Shown here in pieces: positions 24,805 to 33,631 of a stretch of DNA of 64,000 nucleotides. A program made the translations under genes and the position numbers. The notes below the pieces were generated by a model. The model made no database searches. It had not been told where the DNA came from and worked only from the letters and a program-made list of their open reading frames with translations. This stretch comes from CAYSCS01 sp964429695 (GTDB lineage: Bacteria; Acidobacteriota; Aminicenantia; Aminicenantales; Aminicenantaceae): NCBI GenBank assembly GCA_964429695.1, contig CAYSCS010000073.1, positions 1 to 64,000 of the forward strand. Direction: 5' to 3'. Numbering within the stretch: the stretch's first letter is position 1; every line of letters starts with the position of its first letter.

Positions 24805-27201
24805 TTAGATTTTAGAGTTTCGCCTTTTCTTTTCTCCTAGTGCTAGAAGCACTTTCTCAGGCGTAATAGGCAGGTCGCGAATTCTTACCTCTATGGCATC
24901 ATGGATTGCATTCGAAATCGCGGCTGCAGTAGGAACGAGTCCAGGCTCAGCTACTCCCTTGGCGCCAAAGGGTCCGAACCTGTCATCTGTCTCCACAAAT
25001 TCAATTTCAAGGGGGAAATTCATTTCTGTAACACGAGGTATCTTATAATCTTTAAAACCAGGGTTGAGAATCTTCCCTTCCCTTGATTCAAGCTTCTCAT
25101 AGAGAGCATAGCCTACTCCCTGAGCAATGGCGCCATAGATTTGTCCCTTAAGGGCAAGGGGATTGAGAACTTTCCCCACATCATGAACAGCAACCATCCG
25201 CAGAATTTTCACCTCTCCTGTCTCGGTGTCGACTTCAACTTCGGCTCCCTGGGTTCCAAATGAGTAGGTGGCTGAAATGTTTCCATATCCTCTTTTAAAA
25301 TCTGGGAGCTCATTTGGAGGGTCATAGAAGAACTCTTCTGTGAGCATTTTTCCCTCATTCCTGAAGTGAATTGCTCTCAGCAGGCGTCCGAGCTCGACTC
25401 TAAGCCATGGCTCTGGAGGTGAACCCTTAAGATATAGAAATCCTTCACTCAGGTCGAAATTATGGCGGCTGGCTTTTCCCCTGTAATCAAAATCAGGGGG
25501 TTTGTAGTGCGGATTTTCCTTGAGATATTTTTCCAGATTTTTTTCTACTTCTTGAGGGAAGATTTCTTCGGCAAATTCGAAGAGCCTCTCCCTCAGCTTT
25601 TTTGCTGCGGGTATGGCAGCGTTACAAGCCATGAAGGCTCCCCGGCTTGCATGGGTTCCCACATCCCAAGGGCAGGTGGCGGTATCCACGGGAGTGATAA
25701 AAACTTTCTCAGGCCGAACACCCAGAGCTTCCGCAATGGCGATGCTGAGCACGGAATGAAGCCCCTGACCCATTTCGACTCCCCCATGGAGAACATACAC
25801 ATTTCCGAAATCGTCAAGTTTCAGGATCAAACCTGTGGCATCCGAGCGGTAGATCCTTCCCCCTCCTCCCACATGAATCAGAGAGGCCATTCCCACACCT
25901 CTCTTCTTCTTCCTCCTTTTTTTCCAATCGAGTTTCTCGGCCACTCGTGCCATGCACTCTCTCAACCCGCACGTGCTTATCCTCAGTCCCATTGGAGTCG
26001 TCTCATGGGGAAGATTTGAGTTGAGAAACCTGAATTCATAAGGGTCAATCCCTGCCTTGATGGCAAGCTCATCAAGGTTATTTTCGAGGGCCCAGGTATG
26101 TTCGGGGTTTCCATATCCACGCATCGCCTGGCAGTAAGTATTGTTGGTGTAATAGAGACGGGCCTCGAATGAGACATTCTTCACCCGATAGAGAGAGGTT
26201 GCAGGAAGCATCATCACCGTCGGATAGGTAGCTCCCCATGAGGTATAGGCACCGTTATCCTGAATTACTTCCACCTCTCGGAAAGTTAGCTTCCCGTTTT
26301 CATCACATCCTTGAGAAATCCTTGTCAGGGATGACTGGCGAGGGGAAAGATAGGAGAATTCTTCCTTTCTTGAATAAACTATTTTTACCGGATGGCCAGT
26401 CTCGTAGGCAAGGAGAATGGCGATGTATTCATAGGCATGGGTGTCGAGACCACTGCCAAATCCTCCACCAAGGGCGGGGATGATGATTCTTGTGTTCTTT
26501 CCTTTGAGTCCCATCTGCTCGAGGGCTCTGTTGAAGTCTCGCTGGGCGAGGTAGGGAATCTGGGTCTTTGCCCACATGGTGAGGTTGCTGTTCATGTCAA
26601 ACTCAGCTATACAGCCTGCTGTTCCCATGCAGCATTGCTGGATGAGGGGGGTGGAGTAGGTGGCTTCTACAATGTGCTTTGAAGCTCTTTTTCCTCCTTC
26701 TATGTCTCCTGATTTATGGCCATAACTAAAGGGATGGAGATTATTTTTCCTCGGCCTTCCCTCTGGGTCCTGTTCATGGACAAGAGGAGCATCTTCTTTC
26801 ATCGCTTCCTCTATAGAAAAAACACCGGGCAGAGGCTCATACTCAACCTTGATGAGCTCGATTGCTTCTTCTGCTATTTCAGGATCTATGGCAGCTACGG
26901 CTGCAACCTCATCCCTGAACTGGCGAACTTTATCCTTTTTCAGGGCGAAGTTGTCGTTAAGGAAACCGAAGCGTATCAAAGGAGTGTTAGCTGCAGTGAT
27001 TATTGCCCTCACTCCCGGCAGCCTTTCTGCCTTTGAGGTGTCTATGTTTAAGATTTTTGCATGGGCATGTTCACTGAACTTTATCTTTCCATACAGCATC
27101 CCGGGTCTAATGAGGTCATGGATGTAAATGGCCTTTCCCATAGCCTTATCTGGAGCATCAGGTCTGGGGATTTCTTTTCCTATATACTTGAATTCATTCA
27201 T
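24805..27201 (-). CDS. Molybdenum hydroxylase large subunit (xanthine dehydrogenase family)
   Basis: A 798-residue molybdopterin-binding subunit that hydroxylates a carbon (usually in a heteroaromatic ring, aldehyde or aromatic acyl-CoA) with water as oxygen donor. Seen: DAPDKAMGKAIYIHD at the start, GGGFGSGLDTHAYEYIA, MRGYGNPEHTWALENNLDELA, GGVEMGQGLHSVLSIA and the catalytic GAKGVAEPG near the C-terminus (Glu about 752). The CO-dehydrogenase-specific active-site loop is absent, so CO is unlikely. It overlaps the 2Fe-2S subunit gene by 8 bases and forms one operon with a FAD subunit and a class III CoA-transferase. Substrate unknown. Confidence 0.92.
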   Translation of the reverse strand: MNEFKYIGKEIPRPDAPDKAMGKAIYIHDLIRPGMLYGKIKFSEHAHAKILNIDTSKAERLPGVRAIITAANTPLIRFGFLNDNFALKKDKVRQFRDEVAAVAAIDPEIAEEAIELIKVEYEPLPGVFSIEEAMKEDAPLVHEQDPEGRPRKNNLHPFSYGHKSGDIEGGKRASKHIVEATYSTPLIQQCCMGTAGCIAEFDMNSNLTMWAKTQIPYLAQRDFNRALEQMGLKGKNTRIIIPALGGGFGSGLDTHAYEYIAILLAYETGHPVKIVYSRKEEFSYLSPRQSSLTRISQGCDENGKLTFREVEVIQDNGAYTSWGATYPTVMMLPATSLYRVKNVSFEARLYYTNNTYCQAMRGYGNPEHTWALENNLDELAIKAGIDPYEFRFLNSNLPHETTPMGLRISTCGLRECMARVAEKLDWKKRRKKKRGVGMASLIHVGGGGRIYRSDATGLILKLDDFGNVYVLHGGVEMGQGLHSVLSIAIAEALGVRPEKVFITPVDTATCPWDVGTHASRGAFMACNAAIPAAKKLRERLFEFAEEIFPQEVEKNLEKYLKENPHYKPPDFDYRGKASRHNFDLSEGFLYLKGSPPEPWLRVELGRLLRAIHFRNEGKMLTEEFFYDPPNELPDFKRGYGNISATYSFGTQGAEVEVDTETGEVKILRMVAVHDVGKVLNPLALKGQIYGAIAQGVGYALYEKLESREGKILNPGFKDYKIPRVTEMNFPLEIEFVETDDRFGPFGAKGVAEPGLVPTAAAISNAIHDAIEVRIRDLPITPEKVLLALGEKKRRNSKI

Positions 27202-27676
27202 TCTTTTTCCTCATTTTAATAGAAGCCATCTTAACTGCTTCGATTATCTGCTCATATCCTGTGCAGCGACAGAGATTACCAAGCAGGGCGTCGCGAATTT
27301 CATCCTCGCTGGGGTCTGGATTTTGGTCAAGGAGTGCTTTCGTTGCCATTACCATGCCTGGAGTGCAGAATCCACACTGGATAGCTCCACTTTCCACGAA
27401 TGCTTCCTGAATGGGGGAAAGCCTGTTATATTTTTCTCTCAGTCCCTCAATGGTGAGGACATTCTTCCCTTCCACCTCGAGGGCAGGGAAGAGGCAGGAA
27501 TTTACGGCAAGTCCATCCACAATCACCGTGCATGCTCCGCATTCTCCTTCTCCGCATCCTTCTTTTGTGCCTGTAAGTCCCAGTCCATGCCGCAACGCAT
27601 CGATTAGCGTGTGATATTCTTCCACGGTAACCTTCACCCTGGCCCCGTTAAGAAGAAATGAAATTTCCTTCTTCAT
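27194..27676 (-). CDS. Molybdenum hydroxylase 2Fe-2S subunit
   Basis: A 160-residue small subunit carrying two [2Fe-2S] clusters between molybdenum and FAD. The plant-type cluster uses C41, C46, C49 and C61 (GCGEGECGACTV and a later Cys). The second uses C101, C104, C136 and C138 (QCGFCTPGM and LCRCTGYEQII). All eight ligands are present. It overlaps the large-subunit gene by 8 bases and lies 8 bases after the FAD-subunit gene. Confidence 0.95.
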   Translation of the reverse strand: MKKEISFLLNGARVKVTVEEYHTLIDALRHGLGLTGTKEGCGEGECGACTVIVDGLAVNSCLFPALEVEGKNVLTIEGLREKYNRLSPIQEAFVESGAIQCGFCTPGMVMATKALLDQNPDPSEDEIRDALLGNLCRCTGYEQIIEAVKMASIKMRKKNE

Positions 27677-27684
27677 TTTTAAAC

Positions 27685-28527
27685 CTAATCAAACAGCTGT
27701 TCAAGCGCTCTTTTGAGGAAGACAGAGATGAGCTCCCTTCTGTACTCCTCGCTTCCTCTTATATCTGAAATCGGCTGGATATTTTTTTGAGCGATCTTTT
27801 GGGCCTCAGAAATTAGCCTTTTGGTGATGACCTCTCCTTCGAGGAGTTCCTCAACCATTCTCAGACGCAAAGGACGGGGCGCAGCGGACCCGGCTGAGAT
27901 TCTTGCCTTATGGCATTTTTTACCCTCGATTTCGAAAAGACAGGCAAGACTCACCACAGCAAGGTCCATTTTAACCCTCCCTTTCTTGAGAAAGGCCACC
28001 CTAAACCTGAGAGGAGGAGGGCCAAGAATGATTTCTGTGAGTATCTCATTCTGAGAAAGACAGATTTTCCCCTCTCCCTTGAAGAATTCATCCACGGGAA
28101 CGAGACGGTCCCCTTGAGGGCTACTGAGTCTCAGAGTTGCCTCAAGAGTGAGGAGCGCAAGAGCAATATCAGCGCTTGGAGAGGCATTGCAGAGATTTCC
28201 CCCTACTGTGGCCACATTCCTGATTTGAACGCAGGCCATATTCTTTGCGGCTTCCTTGAGGAGAGGATATTTTTCATGGAGAGGCTCGTTCGCAAGCAGA
28301 GAGGTTATCGTCACCAGCGAACCTATCCTTGCCCCGTTTTGAAGGCCTATTTTTTTTAACTCTTGTAACAGGCGCAAGGAAATCAAGGCTGAGGGCCTGA
28401 CTTCATTGTTTTTTATTTTCACCAGAATATCAGTACCTCCAGCAATAAAAGAGGAATCAGCTATCTCGTTTTTCAACTTCCATGCCTCTTCTATTGTTTG
28501 TGGTCGGAGGTATCTAAAGCGGATCAT
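27685..28527 (-). CDS. Molybdenum hydroxylase FAD subunit
   Basis: A 280-residue FAD-binding subunit (CoxM/XdhB type). It has the two FAD motifs: FIAGGTDILVKIKN near residue 30 and NVATVGGNLCNASPSADIA near residue 105. The length is normal, and there is no cysteine-rich insertion of the kind that holds a [4Fe-4S] cluster in 4-hydroxybenzoyl-CoA reductase, so it is not that enzyme. Its start overlaps the CoA-transferase stop by 4 bases, so the four genes are translated as a coupled set. Confidence 0.92.
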   Translation of the reverse strand: MIRFRYLRPQTIEEAWKLKNEIADSSFIAGGTDILVKIKNNEVRPSALISLRLLQELKKIGLQNGARIGSLVTITSLLANEPLHEKYPLLKEAAKNMACVQIRNVATVGGNLCNASPSADIALALLTLEATLRLSSPQGDRLVPVDEFFKGEGKICLSQNEILTEIILGPPPLRFRVAFLKKGRVKMDLAVVSLACLFEIEGKKCHKARISAGSAAPRPLRLRMVEELLEGEVITKRLISEAQKIAQKNIQPISDIRGSEEYRRELISVFLKRALEQLFD

Positions 28528-29786
28528 GCTACGATTTTATTTTTCCTCAGCATATTAATCTTTTCAGGGGGAAAGCCTGCCTCTTCAAGAATTCTATTTG
28601 TGTGTTCCCCATAGGCAGGAGCGAAGGTGATTTCTCCTTTACACTTTTCAAGATATTCGGTTAGAACTGGCGGAGGGGGAAGCCTCACCGTTTGTCCCTC
28701 AGGAGTTGAAGTCTTGAGGATACGGTCTCTTATAAATTCAAGGTCCCATACTTTTTCGATAGGAGTTATAGGAGAATGAGGGATTAGAGCTTCTTCAAGC
28801 ACCTCCGAGACTTCTGAGGAAGTGTGCTTTTCTGTGATTCTTTCAAGCAGAAGATGTAACTCTTTTTTTACCTTCCTCCGTCCTTCATTGGTCGAAAGGC
28901 GTTCCTCATTAAGAGAGGAAAACATGGGGCTTTGCACAAGACGTGCCCACTGGGCGTCACTGCCAATGGCGATGTAGATGTAGCCGTCGAGAGTCCTGTA
29001 GGCGTTTACGGGTATGAACTGGCGGTGTTCATTTCCTGAGCGCTTGAGCTCAGAGGGTGGGCTCCCCAGGTCAAGCATGGGAAGAAAGGTCTGAAGCCAG
29101 GAGATGGCAGCATGGGCCATGGAGATGTCAATCTTTTTTCCCTTTCCTGTCACCCCTCGTTCGGCAAGCGCAATTATAATCTGGATAAATGCCTCATCTC
29201 CAGCCTTGAGGTCGATGAGTGGAGGACCACATTGAAGAGGAGGACCATTACTCTCCCCTGTGATGTCCATGAAGCCGCAGAGTGCCTGGAGCACAGGGTC
29301 ATAGCCCGGCACCCCGGGATATTTTAATCCGAGAGCAGAAATGCTGCACCAGATTAGGTCTTCTTTCACCCCGGAAAGTGTCTCGTAATCTATTCCAAGC
29401 CTTTTATGGCGTTCAGGCAGCGTGTTAGTACAGAAGACATCGACATTGAGTCTTCGGATTAGCTCTTGGAGGACGTTTTGCCCTTCTTTACTTTTAAGGT
29501 CGATGGCAATCGCCTCTTTCCCTACATTCGGCGCGATGAAATAACTGTGACGGTCTTCTCCAGCCACTGGTCTTCCTATATAGCGGTTCGGGTCACCTTT
29601 GGATTTCAAGCCTTCACTTGGAGTAGGCTCTACTTTAATCACGCGCCACCCGAGATGCACAAAGCGCAAGGTGGCATAGGTCATGGTGAGAGCCTGTTCG
29701 ACGCTAAGAATTATGCGTGAGTTACCAAGGGGAGAGCTTATTGTTGCGGCTTCTTTTTTAAGATTTTTTTTTAATTCTGATTGCAT
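28524..29786 (-). CDS. Class III CoA-transferase (CaiB/BaiF family)
   Basis: A CoA-transferase of about 420 residues that would move CoA from one acyl-CoA to a carboxylic acid. The catalytic Asp lies in PGYDPVLQALCGFMDITGE (about residue 163). Other family marks are LGWRVIKVEPTP, NVGKEAIAIDLKS, VDVFCTNTLPERHKRLGIDYETL and KGKKIDISMAHAA. The frame extends to 29843; ATG 29786 is nearer the usual N-terminus, though neither has a good ribosome site. As first gene of the molybdenum hydroxylase operon it suggests that the hydroxylase works on a CoA thioester, or that its product is next activated to CoA. Substrate unknown. Confidence 0.88.
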   Translation of the reverse strand: MQSELKKNLKKEAATISSPLGNSRIILSVEQALTMTYATLRFVHLGWRVIKVEPTPSEGLKSKGDPNRYIGRPVAGEDRHSYFIAPNVGKEAIAIDLKSKEGQNVLQELIRRLNVDVFCTNTLPERHKRLGIDYETLSGVKEDLIWCSISALGLKYPGVPGYDPVLQALCGFMDITGESNGPPLQCGPPLIDLKAGDEAFIQIIIALAERGVTGKGKKIDISMAHAAISWLQTFLPMLDLGSPPSELKRSGNEHRQFIPVNAYRTLDGYIYIAIGSDAQWARLVQSPMFSSLNEERLSTNEGRRKVKKELHLLLERITEKHTSSEVSEVLEEALIPHSPITPIEKVWDLEFIRDRILKTSTPEGQTVRLPPPPVLTEYLEKCKGEITFAPAYGEHTNRILEEAGFPPEKINMLRKNKIVA

Positions 29787-29843
29787 CACTCTGAACCCGC
29801 ACTCCCGATTTTCTTTATACACAAAAGAGAGGAATCTGTCCAT

Positions 29844-30224
29844 ATTTTGTTTAAATCATAGATTTTGGTTTGAGAGGAATTTTTCTGGCTTGGATGTGGC
29901 GGTGGTTTAGCCCTGGCTGAAAATTAGCTCTCGGGCTTATCGCGAAGGATGCACTCCGCTTTTTTTACAGGCATTTTTACCTCATTTCTTTCTTAATCCT
30001 CTTTCCCCATGTTAACAGAGCTTAAAAGGGAGAGGTCGTGAAGGTAGAAAGTGGAGAGGGAGAAGGACCTTGGCCGCGAGGAGTTAAAAAATATAGGAAT
30101 CGTGGGGTTAAGCCTTTAAAATGATTTTCTGAGCCCCTGCTTCACAAAATTCTTTTTAACTTGAAGCGTAAATGAAGTATTATGAAAAAATGTCTCTTTT
30201 TCAAGTTTAAATCAAATGATTTCC
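29844..30224. other. Divergent intergenic gap
   Basis: About 380 bases between the minus-strand CoA-transferase operon and the plus-strand reductase operon. No ORF or RNA gene seen. It must hold the minus-strand promoter, which I could not place. Confidence 0.45.
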
Positions 30225-30266
30225 TTGCAAATTGAATCTTTTTTTATATAATCTTTTCCATGGAAA
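30225..30266 (+). promoter_or_regulatory. Strong promoter and overlapping palindrome of the reductase/mutase operon
   Basis: TTGCAA at 30225-30230, 16-base spacer, perfect TATAAT at 30247-30252. A perfect 12-base palindrome TTTCCATGGAAA (30255-30266) covers the expected transcription start and could be a repressor site. The leader is about 80 bases, ending in AAGGAGAG (30329-30336) before ATG 30341. Confidence 0.55.
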
Positions 30267-30340
30267 GGGAATCAAGATCAATAAGATAGAGATGAATGCT
30301 ATTTTCCATTTCGAGAAAATAATCATTGAAGGAGAGAAGA

Positions 30341-32368
30341 ATGTTACCCGGTGAAAAGAAGTATCCCCATATCTTCAGTCCCATAAGAATAGGTAAATTA
30401 TGGGCAAAAAACAGAATCAAATATGCCTCGACAGAAACCAATTTCAATTACAGTGATGGTTTCGTCTCTGATAAGGAACTTGCTTACATCGAGGCTCATG
30501 CAAGGGGTGGGTCAGGGATTGTGACCACTCAGGGCGCCTACACTGACCCTCAGGGAGAGGGGCAGGGCTATGTGGGGATGATGGGTATCTGGGATGATAA
30601 GTTCATTCCCGGCCTGAGGAAGATGGCCGATTTGATCCACAAGGGAGGGGCACTTGCCTGTTTACAGCTCATGCACTGTGGACGGGTGGGAGGAATAAAC
30701 TTATCCTATACAGTCGGGCCCTCTGTTATTCCTCAGAGATTGCGGCGTTTCAGACCGCCACGAAAGATGAGCATTCCTGAGATAGAGAAATGTATCGAGG
30801 AGCACATAGCTGGCGCAAGAAGGGCGGTTGAGGCAGGATTTGATATAATCGAGATTTCAGGCATTGTGGGATACCTCATCTCAAATTTCATTTCTAAATA
30901 CACTAACTGGAGAAGCGACGAGTATGGAGGAGACATCCATGGTCGCTCAACTTTCATGAGGAAAATCATTGAGGGAATCCGAAAAGAAGTGGAGCCAGAT
31001 GTTGCCTTGGGTATCCGTCTTTGTGGCTGGGAAATGCTCGACGATGTAGGAGGAAATACAGAGGAGGAGAGCCTCGAGTCAATCAGAATCGCAGAGGCAG
31101 CCGGCTGCGATTATATAAGCGTAACCGTAGGCTGGCAGGAGTCACTGGGATCTGTAATCTCTAGGGATATCCCCATGGGAAAATGGCTTTATGTTGCCGA
31201 GAGGACGAAAAAAGCAGTCAAGATTCCAGTGAGCATGGCTTACAGGCTTTTCACTCCCGAAATCCCTGAGAAGGCCATCGCTGAGGGGAAGCTTGACATT
31301 TGGGAGATGTGCCGTCCCCAGATTGCAGACCCAGCCCTTCCCAACAAGATTTTATGGGGTCATGAAGAGGATGTCATACCCTGCCTTGCCTGTCAGGTTT
31401 GCCTTGCGCGGCTTTTCCGCGATGCCCCCATCACCTGCATGGCTCGCCCTTCCTGCGGTCATGAAGGGGAGCCTGAATGGGGATATTATGGGTTTTCGAA
31501 GGCAGAAAAAAAGAGGAAAATCATCGTCGCCGGTGCAGGGATTGCAGGTCTGCAAGCAGCAAAGATAGCTTCTGAAAAGGGACATGAAGTCACAATTTAT
31601 GAAAAGACTGACCACATAGGCGGTCAGTGGTTTTATGCCTCAAGAAATCCATATGGTGAGAACTCTGGAAGATACTGGGATGATGAAGAATTCATGCGCT
31701 GGGTAAATCACATGAAGTCTCAGTGTGAGAAAAATGGGGTAAAAATCATCCTTAATACCCCTGTGACCAAGGAGCTTCTTGAAAGAGAAAAGCCAGATTC
31801 CTTGGTGATTGCTACGGGAGCGGTGCCTGAAGTAACGGATATTCCCGGAGTTGATAAGCCTCATGTGGTGACAATGTTTGATGTCTTTTTGGGAAAAGTG
31901 AAGCTCGGAAAGAATGTGGTGATAGTTGGCGGCTCCGGTGCCTCGATTTCACTCGCTCTTTTCGTCATCGGGAAAATGGAGAAAGAGGGAGTTAAGGATT
32001 TTTCGCTTGCCATGATTGATTCAGCGCCAAGGTTTGGATGGGATGTGAATCCATCTTATATCTGGAGGTATAGATTAAGGCTTAATCAGGCCAATGTCAG
32101 GGAGCTTACCAACGGAGTGATAAAAGAAATTAAAGATGACCACATCATCGCCGACTGGATTGTTGTTGACCGCAAGACGAAGGAGAGAAAGGAATTCAAA
32201 AACCAGAAGGTTCCAGCAGATTCAGTAATCTTAGCTAAGCTTGTTCCTAATAGAGAACTTGGCTACGGCTCCTTCAAAGGAGATACTGCCATGATTGGTG
32301 ATTGTCTCTGGGTGAGACGGGGTTTTGATGCCATCCAGGACGGATATCGTCTGGGGATGAGATTTTGA
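30341..32368 (+). CDS. FadH-like NADH:flavin oxidoreductase / iron-sulfur flavoprotein
   Basis: A 675-residue enzyme of the 2,4-dienoyl-CoA reductase/BaiCD/trimethylamine-dehydrogenase group: FMN TIM-barrel (1-340), [4Fe-4S] loop, then a FAD/NAD(P) half (from about 385, VAGAGIAGLQAAKIASEKG). The barrel segment ISGIVGYLISNF with SDEYGGD keeps the FadH active-site Tyr, but the FadH catalytic His (GWHE) is Gln (GWQE). The cluster cysteines C348, C351, C354, C366 have a Cx2Cx2C spacing like trimethylamine dehydrogenase, not the Cx2Cx3C of FadH. It probably reduces or oxidises an unsaturated acyl-CoA or similar compound. The frame also opens at TTG 30326; AAGGAGAG favours ATG 30341. Ferredoxin and mutase genes follow. 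Confidence 0.88.
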   Translation: MLPGEKKYPHIFSPIRIGKLWAKNRIKYASTETNFNYSDGFVSDKELAYIEAHARGGSGIVTTQGAYTDPQGEGQGYVGMMGIWDDKFIPGLRKMADLIHKGGALACLQLMHCGRVGGINLSYTVGPSVIPQRLRRFRPPRKMSIPEIEKCIEEHIAGARRAVEAGFDIIEISGIVGYLISNFISKYTNWRSDEYGGDIHGRSTFMRKIIEGIRKEVEPDVALGIRLCGWEMLDDVGGNTEEESLESIRIAEAAGCDYISVTVGWQESLGSVISRDIPMGKWLYVAERTKKAVKIPVSMAYRLFTPEIPEKAIAEGKLDIWEMCRPQIADPALPNKILWGHEEDVIPCLACQVCLARLFRDAPITCMARPSCGHEGEPEWGYYGFSKAEKKRKIIVAGAGIAGLQAAKIASEKGHEVTIYEKTDHIGGQWFYASRNPYGENSGRYWDDEEFMRWVNHMKSQCEKNGVKIILNTPVTKELLEREKPDSLVIATGAVPEVTDIPGVDKPHVVTMFDVFLGKVKLGKNVVIVGGSGASISLALFVIGKMEKEGVKDFSLAMIDSAPRFGWDVNPSYIWRYRLRLNQANVRELTNGVIKEIKDDHIIADWIVVDRKTKERKEFKNQKVPADSVILAKLVPNRELGYGSFKGDTAMIGDCLWVRRGFDAIQDGYRLGMRF

Positions 32369-32382
32369 TTGGGAGGTGAATC

Positions 32383-32700
32383 ATGATTTTGAATGAGATT
32401 CCGAGTGCACGTCCTCATCTTCCCGGAACAAAGATCAGCGTCTATCCGCACTCATGGTCGAGCCAGAGCAATCTTTATCCCTGGATCGATGCTTTCAGGT
32501 GTACGGGATGTGGAGCTTGTGCCAAAGCTTGCCCCCCTCAGGTCATCGGGATTCACAGAGGGAAGGCGGCCATTGTGCTCGACCTCTGCCAGCAATGCGG
32601 GGAATGTTTCGAAGCCTGTCCCGTGGAAGGGGCGATCATCTTTAAGCTTCCTCCTGGAGCCCCTGAGACAGGAAACACAACTTATTTCTCGAAGTTTTGA
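32383..32700 (+). CDS. 2x[4Fe-4S] ferredoxin
   Basis: A 105-residue ferredoxin with two complete cluster motifs: CTGCGACAKACPP and CQQCGECFEACPVEGAI, after a 35-residue N-terminal extension containing a Trp/Pro-rich stretch. It starts 14 bases after the flavin oxidoreductase, with GGGAGGTGA upstream of ATG 32383, so it is likely that enzyme's electron partner. Cytosolic. Confidence 0.9.
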   Translation: MILNEIPSARPHLPGTKISVYPHSWSSQSNLYPWIDAFRCTGCGACAKACPPQVIGIHRGKAAIVLDLCQQCGECFEACPVEGAIIFKLPPGAPETGNTTYFSKF

Positions 32701-32755
32701 TTTTACCCATGTTAAGGAGGAAGAAAATTCTTGACTTAGGGAGAGGAGGGGAGAA

Positions 32756-33178
32756 ATGCCTGAAAAATTAAAGGTTAACTACGTCGACCACATCTGTATA
32801 GCGGTCAATGACATCAAGAAGGCAGAGAAGGATTATATAGAAAACTTTGGCTGGGAAGTTGCCTACCGGTATGTAGACGAACCAGAAAAGATAAGGGTGA
32901 CAGGATTCATTGTGGGGCAGACGGCCATAGAGCTGATGGAAGACCTTGATGGCACAGGCGAGGTGGCTAAGTTCATCCGTAATCGAGGAGAGGGAGTGAT
33001 GCTCATTAGCTACAATGTCGACAATTGCGAGGAAGCACTCGAGGTGCTGAAGAAGAATAAGGTGAGACTCATAGACCAGAAGCCGAGGTATTTTGCCGCC
33101 TATAAAAGAAATTTTGCATTTATCCATCCCGCCTCGACTCATGGGGTTTTAACAGAAATAATCGACGGAAAATATTAA
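32756..33178 (+). CDS. Divergent VOC protein (methylmalonyl-CoA epimerase-like, ligand missing)
   Basis: A 140-residue vicinal-oxygen-chelate protein next to methylmalonyl-CoA mutase genes, which suggests epimerase. It keeps His in VDHICIAVND, Glu in AIELMED, the FIHPASTHGVLTEI end with its Glu, and the GEG turn. The HH pair that follows GEG in true epimerases, source of a metal ligand, is replaced: GEGVMLISYNV. The metal site is therefore incomplete and the reaction may differ. A complete paralogue lies at 12637-13041. AGGAGGGGAGAA precedes the ATG. Confidence 0.75.
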   Translation: MPEKLKVNYVDHICIAVNDIKKAEKDYIENFGWEVAYRYVDEPEKIRVTGFIVGQTAIELMEDLDGTGEVAKFIRNRGEGVMLISYNVDNCEEALEVLKKNKVRLIDQKPRYFAAYKRNFAFIHPASTHGVLTEIIDGKY

Positions 33179-33208
33179 CCTAAGAACAGGCGAGGAGCAT
33201 GTTTTAGG

Positions 33209-33631
33209 TTGAGGAAAGTTTTGAGAAAGAAGAGGATAAGAGTCCTCATAGCTAAACCAGGGCTTGATGGTCATGACACTGGAGCGAAGGTTGTGGCTTA
33301 TGCCTTGAGGGATGCAGGAATGGAAGTAATCTATACGGGACTCCACAAGAGCGTGGAAGAGATTGCCCGCGCCGCTTTACAGGAAGATGTGGATGTCATA
33401 GGGCTTTCAATCTACTCGGGTGCCCATCTTCCTCTCTGTAAGAAGCTTATGGAAAGGCTCAAAGAGCTCAACATCTCTGAAAAGATGGTGCTTGTGGGCG
33501 GCAATATCCCTCCAAAAGATGTAGAAGTACTTCTGAGTTACGGTGTTTCAGGGGTTTTTCCTGTTGGTTCGCATCTTGAGGAAATAATAAAGTTTATCGA
33601 AGAAAGAGTGAGGGTGGAAGATGAGGGATGA
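33209..33631 (+). CDS. Methylmalonyl-CoA mutase, B12-binding subunit
   Basis: A 140-residue cobalamin-binding domain encoded separately from the catalytic chain. The signature LDGHDTGAK gives the DxHxxG motif whose His coordinates cobalt; IGLSIYSGAH and VLVGGNIPP are the other B12-domain loops (SxL and GG motifs). It has no ATG: TTG at 33209 or 33221 is the likely start; GAGGA (33211-33215) favours the second. The end overlaps the catalytic subunit gene by 11 bases. It could also serve another acyl-CoA mutase, but this pairing is standard. Confidence 0.92.
   Translation: MRKVLRKKRIRVLIAKPGLDGHDTGAKVVAYALRDAGMEVIYTGLHKSVEEIARAALQEDVDVIGLSIYSGAHLPLCKKLMERLKELNISEKMVLVGGNIPPKDVEVLLSYGVSGVFPVGSHLEEIIKFIEERVRVEDEG

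Noticed and set aside
24805..28527. 4-Hydroxybenzoyl-CoA reductase
   Set aside because: The FAD subunit is 280 residues with no cysteine-rich insertion for the extra [4Fe-4S] cluster that defines that enzyme.
30341..32368. Trimethylamine dehydrogenase, suggested by cysteine spacing and the nearby MttB homologue
   Set aside because: The barrel segment lacks the trimethylamine dehydrogenase Tyr169/His172 equivalents and matches the FadH pattern better.
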